DNA of 46,999 bases from Actinomadura sp. 7K507 (GTDB lineage Bacteria > Actinomycetota > Actinomycetes > Streptosporangiales > Streptosporangiaceae): assembly GCF_004348425.1 (NCBI RefSeq), contig NZ_SMKK01000039.1:1-46999 (forward strand), read 5' to 3'. The position numbers were made by a program, and so were the translations under genes. Shown piece after piece: positions 15,688-23,861 of the stretch. The number at the start of each line of letters is the position of its first letter. Position 1 is the stretch's first letter. A model generated the notes under the pieces. It was not told the origin of the DNA, ran no database searches, and was given only the letters and a program-made list of their open reading frames with translations.

Positions 15688-16607
15688 AGACCGCTCGTCT
15701 CCGGCGTGTCGCCGTCCGCGTCGCGACCCTCTTCGCGTCACTGTTCATCGCCCTGACGATGGCGTTCGCGCTCGGCCGTCTCTCCGGAGACCCGACGGCG
15801 AACATCCTCGGGCCCACGGCCCCGCCCGAGCAGCGCGAAGCGCTCCGGCAGCAGCTCGGCCTCGACCGGCCGCTGATCACGCAGTACCTCGACTACATCA
15901 CGGGCATCGTCACCGGGGATCTGGGCGAGTCGCTGCAGTTCTACCAGGCCAACACCACACTGATCTTCGACCGGCTGCCCTTCACGCTCCAGCTGGTCGG
16001 GGCCGGCATGGCGATCGCGGTCCTGATCGGCGTCCCGCTGGGCGTCCTCGCGGCGACCCGCGAGGGCACCTGGTGGGACCGGGCGGCGTCCACCGTCGCG
16101 CTTCTCGGCCAGTCCGTCCCGGTCTTCTGGCTCGGCATGATGCTCGTCGTGCTGTTCGCCGTGAAGCTGGGATGGCTTCCCGCCGGCCAGTCCGGGACGC
16201 CGCGTCACCTCATCCTGCCGAGCTTGACGATGTCGCTCTATCCGATGGCGCATATCGCGCGGCTGACACGGGCGTCCATGAGCGAGGCGCTCGCCGAGCC
16301 GTTCATCGACTCCGCCCGCGCACGCGGGCTCAGCCGCCCGCGCGTCGTGTGGCGGCACGCGTTCAAGAACGCGCTGATGCCGGTGCTGACCATCGTCGTT
16401 CTGCAGACCGGCATCCTGCTGTCCGGTGCCGTCGCGATCGAGTACGTCTTCTCGTGGCCGGGTCTCGGGCAGCTCGCCCTCCAGGCGGTCCAGTTCCGTG
16501 ACTTCCCGCTGGTCCAGGCCATCGTCGTCTTCGGTGCCGTCGCGTTCGTCCTGTTGAACCTGCTTGTCGACGTGATCCACTCCGTCGTCGACCCGAGGGT
16601 GAGGTGA
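15684..16607 (+). CDS. ABC transporter permease (DppB/OppB-like)
   Basis: 307 residues with about six membrane segments. The N-terminus (TARLRRVAVRVATLFASLFIALTMAFAL) is a typical first helix. The extracytoplasmic loop contains the family-like GLDRPLITQYLDYITGIVTGDLG, and the EAA-like cytoplasmic loop is DSARARGLSRPRVVWRHAFKNA. The C-terminus IEYVFSWPGLGQLALQAV is also typical. ATG 15684 overlaps the previous stop (ATGA); an in-frame ATG at 15669 would add five residues. It forms the channel with the permease at 16615-17508. Confidence 0.93.
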   Translation: MKTARLRRVAVRVATLFASLFIALTMAFALGRLSGDPTANILGPTAPPEQREALRQQLGLDRPLITQYLDYITGIVTGDLGESLQFYQANTTLIFDRLPFTLQLVGAGMAIAVLIGVPLGVLAATREGTWWDRAASTVALLGQSVPVFWLGMMLVVLFAVKLGWLPAGQSGTPRHLILPSLTMSLYPMAHIARLTRASMSEALAEPFIDSARARGLSRPRVVWRHAFKNALMPVLTIVVLQTGILLSGAVAIEYVFSWPGLGQLALQAVQFRDFPLVQAIVVFGAVAFVLLNLLVDVIHSVVDPRVR

Positions 16608-16614
16608 GACCGCG

Positions 16615-17508
16615 ATGAGCCGGCTCGAAGTCGACGCACCCGCGTCCAAGGGAGAGGTGCCGGCGGGCCGCGGGGCATGGCGTTCCCGCAGCTCGGTGTT
16701 CTGGTTGTCCGTGCCGCTGGTGGCCGTCGCCGCCCTCGTCTTCGTCCTGCCGGTGACCGGCCTGCTGCCCGAGGGCGGGCAGGACCTCACGAAGACGCGG
16801 CTGCCCCCGGCGTTCCTGGACGGCGGCACCTGGGGGCATCCCCTCGGCACCGACAAGCGGGGCCAGGACATGCTCACGCAGCTGATGACCAGCGGCCGGC
16901 TGACGATCATGATCGGGCTGGTCGGGGCACTGGTCGCGATCGGGCCCGGTGTCCTGATCGGCCTGCTCGGCGGCTACTTCCGCGGCTGGGCCGACAAGGT
17001 GATCTCCATCCTCATCGACGCCCAGCTCGCGCTGCCGTTCATCCTCATCGCGCTGGCGATCATCTCCAACCGGGGGAGTTCGCTGCCGGTTCTGTTCCTG
17101 GTCCTGGCGCTCACCGGATGGGCGGCCTGCGCGCGCGTGACCCGCGCGACGACCCTGACCATCCGCGAACAGCAGTTCGTGCTCGGCCTGCGCGCCGTCG
17201 GCGCCTCGGAGGCCCGGATCATCTTCCGGCACGTGCTGCCGAACCTCGCCGGCACGATCGTCGCACTCGGAACGCTCCAGGTCGGTACCGCGATCCTCGT
17301 CGAGAGCGCGCTCAGCTTCCTCGGCCTCGGGGTAGTGCCGCCCAAGTCCAGCTGGGGCTCCATGCTCGCGTCGGGACAGGACGAACTGAGCCAGGCGTGG
17401 TGGATCGCGTTCTTCCCGGGGCTCGCCATCACCGTTCTCGTTCTGCTGGTGAACCTCCTCGGCGACGCGCTGCTCACCCACCATGACCCACGAAAGCGGC
17501 GCCGATGA
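16615..17508 (+). CDS. ABC transporter permease (DppC/OppC-like)
   Basis: 297 residues. After a cytoplasmic tail comes a first membrane helix (about 33-52), then the family motif HPLGTDKRGQDMLTQLMTSG and five more helices. The cytoplasmic EAA loop reads VGASEARIIFRHVLPNLAG, and the C-terminal part has ALSFLGLGVVPPKSSWGSML. It partners the DppB-like permease. Its stop overlaps the start of the next ATPase (ATGA). Confidence 0.93.
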   Translation: MSRLEVDAPASKGEVPAGRGAWRSRSSVFWLSVPLVAVAALVFVLPVTGLLPEGGQDLTKTRLPPAFLDGGTWGHPLGTDKRGQDMLTQLMTSGRLTIMIGLVGALVAIGPGVLIGLLGGYFRGWADKVISILIDAQLALPFILIALAIISNRGSSLPVLFLVLALTGWAACARVTRATTLTIREQQFVLGLRAVGASEARIIFRHVLPNLAGTIVALGTLQVGTAILVESALSFLGLGVVPPKSSWGSMLASGQDELSQAWWIAFFPGLAITVLVLLVNLLGDALLTHHDPRKRRR

Positions 17509-18296
17509 CCGAGCTCCTTAACGTCGAGGGCCTGTCCATCACGGCCCGTCTCTCCGGTGGTGACCTCCGGCTGCTGGACGACGTCGACCTTGCGATCGGG
17601 CGTGGTGAGATCGTCGGGGTCGTCGGTGAGTCCGGCAGCGGCAAGACCACCCTGGCCCGCGCCGTCGTCGGGCTCCTGGACAAGAACGTCCGGGTGGACG
17701 GCGGCTCGATCTCCCTCTCGGGCGAACGCATCGTCGCGCCGGACGCCGACCGTACGCACCGGGTCCGCGGCAGCGCCGTCGGAATGGTCTTCCAGGACGC
17801 GTCCCGGTCGCTCAACCCGCTCATGAAGGTACGGGCGCACCTCGCGGAGGTCCTTCGCAGGCACGTACGGGACATCGGCAAGGAGGACGTCGAACGGCGC
17901 TCCGCAGAGGTGCTGGAGCAGATGCGGATCACCGACGCCCAGCGCGTTCTCGACAGCTACCCGCACCAGCTGTCCGGTGGCCTTCGCCAGCGGGTCGCCA
18001 TCGGCTTGGCGGTGGTCACGCGGCCGTCGATGGTCATCGCCGACGAATGCACCACGGCGCTCGACGTGACCACCCAGACCAAGGTCGTCGAACTGTTCAG
18101 GTCCCTCGTCGGCGAGCTCGGCATCGGACTGCTGTTCGTCACCCACGACCTGATGCTGGCCAGCGACCTGTGCGACCGCATCGCGGTCATGAACGGCGGC
18201 CGCGTGGTCGAGCAGGGCCCTGCGATGCAGGTCCTTGACCGGCCTGAGCAGGACTACACCCGGCGCCTGCTCGCGGCCATCCCGAACTGGACCTGA
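17505..18296 (+). CDS. ABC transporter ATP-binding protein (DppD-like)
   Basis: 263 residues. Walker A GESGSGKT is at about 41-48, the Q-loop is in MVFQDASRSLNPLM, the signature is LSGGLRQR, and the switch is FVTHDLMLA. Walker B reads MVIADECTTALDV: the usual Pro after the catalytic Glu is Cys, a mild change that should not remove the Glu. Together with the other four genes it completes a five-component importer. The next gene begins 17 bp later after an AGGAGG site, so the operon continues into the catabolic genes. Confidence 0.92.
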   Translation: MTELLNVEGLSITARLSGGDLRLLDDVDLAIGRGEIVGVVGESGSGKTTLARAVVGLLDKNVRVDGGSISLSGERIVAPDADRTHRVRGSAVGMVFQDASRSLNPLMKVRAHLAEVLRRHVRDIGKEDVERRSAEVLEQMRITDAQRVLDSYPHQLSGGLRQRVAIGLAVVTRPSMVIADECTTALDVTTQTKVVELFRSLVGELGIGLLFVTHDLMLASDLCDRIAVMNGGRVVEQGPAMQVLDRPEQDYTRRLLAAIPNWT

Positions 18297-18313
18297 GGAG
18301 GCACGACCCTTTC

Positions 18314-19720
18314 ATGCCCGAGCAGAACGGGATCGGCGCGTACGCGGCATACCTGCCCGCGTACGCGCTGACCAGCAACAGCCTTGAGGGCGCCGAGCCG
18401 CGTTCCGGCGGGCGGGCACGCAGTGTCGCCGCGTTCGACGAGGACACCGTGACGATGGCGGTCGAGGCGCTACGGGAGATCACAACCGGTTCGCCCGGGG
18501 GCGGCCAGCTGCTCCTCGCCACGACCAACGCGCCCTACGACGGCAAGACCTCGGCGGGAATCGTGCACGAGGCCCTGGGCCTGGACCCCGGCGTGGCAGC
18601 GGCCGACATGCGCGGCCACCGGTCGGGCGCGACGGTGCTCGACCTGGTCCTTCGGTCGGGCGCGACCGCCGCGCTCAGCGACGTCCGCACGACCCGGCCC
18701 CACGCGCCCGACGAGCTGGCACAGGGCGACGCCGCAGTTGCGTTCACCGCCGGTGACGCCGCGGCCGTCCTGCTGTCCCGCGCTGGACGGACCGCCGAGG
18801 TGCTGGACCGGTGGCGGCTCCCCGGCGAGCGCCACGATCACGTCTGGGATGAGCGGTTCACCGCCGAGATCCTGGTCGCGAGCGCCAAGGAGGCCGCACA
18901 CCGCGCCCTGGCCGGCGCCGGACTGGACGCCGTCGACCACGTCGCCGTCGCGTCCTCCAACGCCCGCGCCGCCGCGATGCTCCGCCGCGCCCTCGGCGCC
19001 TCCGGTGCGGACGCCGAGATCGAGCGGCTCACCGGCTACACCGGTGCGGCCCACCCGGGCCTTCTCCTCGCCGCGGCCCTGGACACGGCCCAGCCGGGAC
19101 AGACCATCCTGCTGCTCTCGGCGGCCGAAGGTGCCGACGCCTTCGTCTTCCGTGTCGGAGACAGGGTCCAATCCGTGCGCGGCGGACGTTCGGTACGAGA
19201 GCAGCTCGCCGACCGGGAGGCCATCGCCTATGGCCGGTACCTGCGCTGGCGTGGCCTGCTCGATGTCCAGGGTCCGGCACGTCCGGCCGCGCCGGCCCCG
19301 GCCGCTCCGCCGATGCATCGCCGGGCCGGCTGGAAGCACCGGCTCGAAGGCGGGCTCTGTGACGCCTGCGGCGGCATCACCACGCCGCCGAGCCGGGTCT
19401 GCGCGTCCTGCGGCATCGCCGGGGGCACCGGCGATCCGGGCAAGATCTCGCTGCGCGACCGGGTGGCCACCGTCGTCTCGGTCACCCGGGACCATCTCAC
19501 GACCATGCCCGAGGACGAAGTCGCGATCGTCATTGCGGACTTCGACGTCGAGGGCACCCGCGGCGGCCGGCTGAACGCCTACGCGGCCGACGTCGCGCCC
19601 GAGGCCGTGGCCGTGGGCATGGAGATGCGCCCTACGTTCCGCCGCCTGTGGACCACCGACGCGATCCACAACTACTTCTGGAAGCTCCGTCCGTGGAAGG
19701 CCACGACCAGTGACGACTGA
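18314..19720 (+). CDS. HMG-CoA-synthase-like/DUF35 OB-fold fusion protein
   Basis: 468 residues in two parts. Residues 1-310 resemble thiolase-fold HMG-CoA synthase of the archaeal type (GIGAYAAYLPAYALT, FDEDTVTMAVEAL, GYTGAAHPGLLLAAALD). Where those enzymes carry the catalytic Cys in an ACKAGT-like motif, this protein has MRGHRSGAT with His at about 102. Residues 340-468 are a DUF35 module: a rubredoxin-like zinc ribbon with Cys349, Cys352, Cys363 and Cys366, then an OB fold. In archaea the separate HMGCS, thiolase and DUF35 proteins form a channelling complex; here two are fused and the thiolase is the next gene, overlapping by 11 bp. I infer a complex with that thiolase, perhaps with a structural rather than catalytic HMGCS half. 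Confidence 0.8.
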   Translation: MPEQNGIGAYAAYLPAYALTSNSLEGAEPRSGGRARSVAAFDEDTVTMAVEALREITTGSPGGGQLLLATTNAPYDGKTSAGIVHEALGLDPGVAAADMRGHRSGATVLDLVLRSGATAALSDVRTTRPHAPDELAQGDAAVAFTAGDAAAVLLSRAGRTAEVLDRWRLPGERHDHVWDERFTAEILVASAKEAAHRALAGAGLDAVDHVAVASSNARAAAMLRRALGASGADAEIERLTGYTGAAHPGLLLAAALDTAQPGQTILLLSAAEGADAFVFRVGDRVQSVRGGRSVREQLADREAIAYGRYLRWRGLLDVQGPARPAAPAPAAPPMHRRAGWKHRLEGGLCDACGGITTPPSRVCASCGIAGGTGDPGKISLRDRVATVVSVTRDHLTTMPEDEVAIVIADFDVEGTRGGRLNAYAADVAPEAVAVGMEMRPTFRRLWTTDAIHNYFWKLRPWKATTSDD

Positions 19721-20909
19721 ACCGAAGACGACCAGGCGCATGGCCCACGACGTCGCCATCGTGGCGATGGGGTGCACGCCTTTCCGTGACCACTGGAACT
19801 CCTCGGCCGACGACCTGATCGTCGACGCCGTTGGCGACTGCATGGAATCCCTGCCCGGGGTGTCGCTGAGCGACATCGACGCGTTCTGGGTCGGCACCCA
19901 GGGGACGGGCCTTTCCGGCCAGGTCCTGGCCCGCCCGCTGCGCCTGGCCGGAAAGCCCGTGACCCGTGTTGAGAACTACTGCGCGACCGGGTCGGAGTCC
20001 TTCCGCAACGCCGTGTTCGGCGTCGCGTCCGGCGCCTACGACATCGTCATGGCCACCGGTGTCGAGAAGCTCAAGGACAGTTCGCAGTCCGGCCTGTCCG
20101 CGGTCTTCCCCCCTGCGGACGGGACCGACGTCGACTGGACGGCTCCGGCCGGGTTCTCGCTGCTGGCCCCCGCCTACCAGGCGGCACATGGCGTCGGTGA
20201 GGGCGACATGCGCAGCGCGCTGACCCATGTCGCGGTGAAGAACCACGCCAACGGTGCCCTCAACAAGCGCGCCCAGTTCCAGAAGGCCGTCACGGCCGAG
20301 GTCGTCGAGAGGTCCCCGCGTGTGGCGGGCCAGCTCGGCGTGATGGACTGTTCCGGTGTGTCCGATGGAGCGGCGGCGGCCGTCATCGTCCGTGCCGAGG
20401 ACGCCCACAAGTACACGGACAAGCCGGTGTACCTGAGGGGCATGAGCTTCGTCGCCGGATCCGGTGCCGGGCTCGCCGCCACCGGGTACGACTTCACGAC
20501 GTTCCCCGAGGTCGTCACCGCCGCGGAGCAGGCCTACGAACAGGCGGGCGTGACCGACCCGGCGACGGAGATCTCGCTCGCCGAGGTGCACGACTGCTTC
20601 ACCCCCACCGAGGTCGTCCTCATGGAGGACCTCGGCTTCTCCGAGCGCGGCAAGGCCTGGCGGGACATCCTCGACGGCAGGTACGACCTCGGCGGCGCCC
20701 TACCGGTCAACACCGACGGCGGCCTGAAGTCCTTCGGCCATCCGATCGGCGCCACCGGACTGCGCATGATGTTCGAGTGCTTCACCCAGCTTCGCGGTGA
20801 GGCCGGCGAGCGGCAGGTCCCGGACGCCAGGCTCGCCCTCGCGCAGAACCTGGGCGGCCAGCCCGGTTCCTCGGTCGCGTTCGTCGCCGTCTTCGGGAGC
20901 GAACTGTGA
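19710..20909 (+). CDS. thiolase-family acetyl-CoA acetyltransferase (SCP-x/lipid-transfer type)
   Basis: 399 residues from GTG 19710 (ATG 19740 is an alternative). The nucleophile is Cys91 in VENYCATGSES. The histidine motifs are VHDCFTPTE (His294) and GHPIGATG (343-350). The C-terminal segment is QNLGGQPG, lacking the second catalytic Cys of classical CPGG thiolases, as in SCP-x-type enzymes. The retained Cys91 argues for thiolytic C-C cleavage of a 3-ketoacyl-CoA rather than the Ltp2-type retro-aldol reaction. It overlaps the HMGCS/DUF35 gene, and its stop overlaps the SDR start, so the three are translated together. Confidence 0.9.
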   Translation: MTTEPKTTRRMAHDVAIVAMGCTPFRDHWNSSADDLIVDAVGDCMESLPGVSLSDIDAFWVGTQGTGLSGQVLARPLRLAGKPVTRVENYCATGSESFRNAVFGVASGAYDIVMATGVEKLKDSSQSGLSAVFPPADGTDVDWTAPAGFSLLAPAYQAAHGVGEGDMRSALTHVAVKNHANGALNKRAQFQKAVTAEVVERSPRVAGQLGVMDCSGVSDGAAAAVIVRAEDAHKYTDKPVYLRGMSFVAGSGAGLAATGYDFTTFPEVVTAAEQAYEQAGVTDPATEISLAEVHDCFTPTEVVLMEDLGFSERGKAWRDILDGRYDLGGALPVNTDGGLKSFGHPIGATGLRMMFECFTQLRGEAGERQVPDARLALAQNLGGQPGSSVAFVAVFGSEL

Positions 20910-21808
20910 CCGGGGCGGTCGGCTTCGACGGCCGGGTCGTGATCGTCACCGGCGCGGGCAACGGCATCGGACGCGCCCACGCCTTCATGCTGGCCGAGCA
21001 CGGGGCACAGGTGGTCGTCAACGACCTCGGCGGAGCGGTGGACGGTTCGGGTTCCTCGGGCGCCGCCGAGCAGGTCGCCGCGGAGATCCGCGGGCTGGGC
21101 GGCGTCGCCGCCGCGTCCGCGGATTCGGTGGCGACCGTCGAGGGCGGCGCCGCCCTGGTGCGGCGGGCGATGGACGAGTTCGGCCGCGTGGACGCCGTCA
21201 TCCACAACGCCGGCATCCTGCGGGACCGATCCTTCGGGAAGATGGCCGACGACGACGTCACCGACGTCCTCGACGTCCACCTCGGGGGCGCGTTCAACGT
21301 TCTGCGCCCGGCGTGGAAGCACATGGTCGAGCAGCGCTACGGGCGCATCGTGCTGACCACCTCGTCGTCCGGGCTGCTGGGCACCTTCGGCCAGGCCAAC
21401 TACGCCGCCGCGAAGGCGGGTCTCATCGGCCTGATGAACGTGTTGTCGCTGGAGGGCACCCGCCGCGGAATCCTCGTCAACGCGGTGTCGCCGACCGCGG
21501 CCACGCGCATGACCGAGGGGCTCCTGGGTGATCTCGCCGACCGGTTCGACCCGCGGCATGTCGCGGCGGTCGCGACGTATCTGGCGTCCGAACAGTGCGA
21601 GCTCAACCGGCAGATCTTCACCGTCGGCGGCGGCCGCGTCGGGCGGATCTTCCTCGGCGTGACGCCCGGCTGGTATTCGGGGCCTGGACCGGCGTCGCCC
21701 GGTGACATCCACGAGGCGATCGAGGAGATCGGCTCGCTCGACGACTACATCGTCCCCCGGAGCGGAGAGGACGAGATCGCGCTCATCCAGAAGGTTCTCG
21801 GCGCGTAG
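20906..21808 (+). CDS. SDR-family 3-hydroxyacyl-CoA dehydrogenase-like oxidoreductase
   Basis: 300 residues. The cofactor motif TGAGNGIG is at 15-22, followed by NDLGG (about 40-43), HNAG (100-103), the catalytic Ser in TTSSSGLLGTF, and Tyr166-x-x-x-Lys170 in NYAAAK. The sequence, with its C-terminal extension, resembles the dehydrogenase domain of peroxisomal multifunctional enzyme 2 (17beta-HSD4-like), which oxidises (R)-3-hydroxyacyl-CoA. That stereochemistry matches the MaoC hydratase encoded at 9828-10310. The GTG overlaps the thiolase stop. Confidence 0.9.
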   Translation: MTGAVGFDGRVVIVTGAGNGIGRAHAFMLAEHGAQVVVNDLGGAVDGSGSSGAAEQVAAEIRGLGGVAAASADSVATVEGGAALVRRAMDEFGRVDAVIHNAGILRDRSFGKMADDDVTDVLDVHLGGAFNVLRPAWKHMVEQRYGRIVLTTSSSGLLGTFGQANYAAAKAGLIGLMNVLSLEGTRRGILVNAVSPTAATRMTEGLLGDLADRFDPRHVAAVATYLASEQCELNRQIFTVGGGRVGRIFLGVTPGWYSGPGPASPGDIHEAIEEIGSLDDYIVPRSGEDEIALIQKVLGA

Positions 21809-21840
21809 CCCTTCGCCCCAAGCCCATCCAGGAGAGATCC

Positions 21841-22338
21841 ATGCCCGTCAGCGAAGTCCATCACGTAGCCATGACCGTCTCGGACCTCGACCGTGCCGCG
21901 GACTTCTACGAGAAGGCCCTCGGCTACAAGAAGACGTTGCGTACCGACGTCGGCGGGCCGGGGATCGAAGAGTCCCTGGGGCTCCCGGAGGGGACCACCG
22001 GCAAGGTGCAGTACCTTCAGGGCCCGAGCCAGATCGGTCAGCTCGAGCTCATCGAGTGGAACGGTACAAAGAAGCGCACCGCGACCGCCGGGCATCTCGA
22101 GCTCGGCGTCTTCCTGCTGAGCTTCCAGGTCCCGCGCGACGAGATCGACGAGGTCTACGAGCGGATCTCGGGGCTCGGCGCCGAATGCGTCCGCCCGCCG
22201 CACCGGGTGCTCCTGGAGAACTACGGCTACATCACGGCGTTCGCCGCCCGTGACCTCGACGGCAACCTCCTGGAGTTCGTCAGCCTGCCGAGCCGGGAGG
22301 AGATCCGGGCATTCCGCGGAGGGGAAGCGACGAACTGA
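21841..22338 (+). CDS. VOC-family (glyoxalase-like) protein
   Basis: 165 residues with a single VOC module: VHHVAMTVSDLDRAADFYEKAL at the N-terminus and FAARDLDGNLLEFVSLPS near the end. Candidate metal ligands are His7/His8, a central Glu in LELIEW and Glu near the C-terminus. Relatives include glyoxalases and methylmalonyl-CoA epimerase, and an epimerase for a branched acyl-CoA would fit this pathway, but that is only a guess. An AGGAGAG site precedes the ATG. Its stop overlaps the next ligase start by one base. Confidence 0.85.
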   Translation: MPVSEVHHVAMTVSDLDRAADFYEKALGYKKTLRTDVGGPGIEESLGLPEGTTGKVQYLQGPSQIGQLELIEWNGTKKRTATAGHLELGVFLLSFQVPRDEIDEVYERISGLGAECVRPPHRVLLENYGYITAFAARDLDGNLLEFVSLPSREEIRAFRGGEATN

Positions 22339-23861
22339 TGGCCACGAGCAACTTCAGCGAGACGCTTCGCGTCCAGGCGCTCCGCCGTGCCGGACGCGAG
22401 GCGCTCGTCGGCGACGACAGGCGCTGGACGTACGCCGAGCTGGACGCCGACGTCGACCGGCACGCCGCCGCCCTGCTCGCCGCGGGCATCACGGCGGCGG
22501 ACATGGTCGGCGTCCTCGGGCGCAACACCGCCACCTACGTCATCGAACTGCTGGCGGTCAGCCGCATCGGCGCCGTCGTCGTGCCGCTGAACTGGCGCCT
22601 GCACGCCGCCGAGCAGTCGTACGTCGTCGGCCAGGCCGGAATCACCTGCCTGCTGTACGACGACGACTTCCGGGACGACGCCGCCCACCTGAAGGCGAAC
22701 ACGGGGCTGCGGGTCGTCATCGCGAACGGGCAGGACGCCATTCCGGACGCCGCGCGCCTTGGAACGCTCCTCGACGCGCAGCCGCCGGGCGTCCGCGTCG
22801 ACGACGCCGAGAAGGGCCCGGACGACATCCATCGGCTCCTTTACACGTCAGGCACCACCGCCCGGCCCAAGGGCGTCGTCCACACGTGCGGCAACCTGGT
22901 CGCCAACCACCGGGCTCAGATTCTGGAACTGGAGCTCACGCAGGACGACCGGATCCTCATCTCGGCCCCGCTGTTCCACGTCAGCGGCCTGGAGGCACCC
23001 GGGCTCGCGATCTTCGTCGCCGGGGCCACGATGGTCCTCACGCCGACGTTCCAGGCCGAGGACATCGCCCGCATCGCCGTCGAAGAGCGCATCACCGGGA
23101 TGGTTCTGGCCGCCCAGATCCTCTTCGGCATCCTGGACCTCGACCCGCGTCCCGACCTCGGTGCCCTGCGCTACCTGCTCTTCGCCGGCGTGGCGCCGAG
23201 CGTGCGCCGCAGGGTGAAGAGCGTCCTCCCGCACGTGCGCACCGTCGACACGTTCGGCATGACCGAGCTCTGCAACGGCGTCTGCTACATGGACGCGGCC
23301 CACGAGGAGTCCAAGCTCGGTGCGCTCGGGGCCCCGTTCCCAGGGGTTCACATCCGCATCGTCGACGAGGGCTTCAAGGAGGTGCCGCCCGGCGTCGAAG
23401 GCGAGATCATCGTGCGCGGTGACAAGATCTCGCCCGGATACTGGAACGACGACGAGGCCAACGAGCGCTCCCGGCGCGACGGCTGGTTCCTCACCGGAGA
23501 CGTCGGCCGGATGGACGAGGACGGCTACCTCTGGTTCGTCGACCGCCACGCCGATCTCATCAAGTCCGGCGGGGAGAACATCGCCGGGGCCGAGGTCGAG
23601 CGGGTCATCGCCCAGCACCCGCAGGTCGCGGAGGTCGCTGTCATCGGCGTCCCGGACGAGAAGTGGGACGAGGTCCCCAAGGCCTTCGTCATCCTGCACG
23701 AGTCCGCGGCGGTGACACCCGAGGACATCCAGCGGCACTGCCTGGACAATCTCGCCAAGTACAAGGTGCCCAAGTACGTCAGCGTCGTCGGCTCCCTTCC
23801 CCGCAACGACTCGGGGAAGGTCCTGAAGACGAAGCTGCGTGCACAGGAGGGCGCGTCATGA
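22338..23861 (+). CDS. acyl-CoA ligase (AMP-binding)
   Basis: 507 residues. The P-loop YTSGTTARPKG is at about 169-179, followed by FGMTELCNG (adenine binding), TGDVGRMDEDGYLWFVDRHAD, SGGENIAGAEVERV, and the catalytic lysine in NDSGKVLKTKL. The substrate acid is unknown. Within the region LISAPLFHVSGLEAPG it shares wording with the ligase at 6562-8091, so the two are probably paralogues. Start and stop overlap its neighbours, placing it firmly inside the transporter-thiolase operon. Confidence 0.92.
   Translation: MATSNFSETLRVQALRRAGREALVGDDRRWTYAELDADVDRHAAALLAAGITAADMVGVLGRNTATYVIELLAVSRIGAVVVPLNWRLHAAEQSYVVGQAGITCLLYDDDFRDDAAHLKANTGLRVVIANGQDAIPDAARLGTLLDAQPPGVRVDDAEKGPDDIHRLLYTSGTTARPKGVVHTCGNLVANHRAQILELELTQDDRILISAPLFHVSGLEAPGLAIFVAGATMVLTPTFQAEDIARIAVEERITGMVLAAQILFGILDLDPRPDLGALRYLLFAGVAPSVRRRVKSVLPHVRTVDTFGMTELCNGVCYMDAAHEESKLGALGAPFPGVHIRIVDEGFKEVPPGVEGEIIVRGDKISPGYWNDDEANERSRRDGWFLTGDVGRMDEDGYLWFVDRHADLIKSGGENIAGAEVERVIAQHPQVAEVAVIGVPDEKWDEVPKAFVILHESAAVTPEDIQRHCLDNLAKYKVPKYVSVVGSLPRNDSGKVLKTKLRAQEGAS

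Noticed and set aside
19710..20909. Ltp2-type retro-aldolase instead of thiolase
   Set aside because: The catalytic Cys91 and both histidine motifs of thiolases are present, whereas Ltp2-type aldolases lack the Cys.
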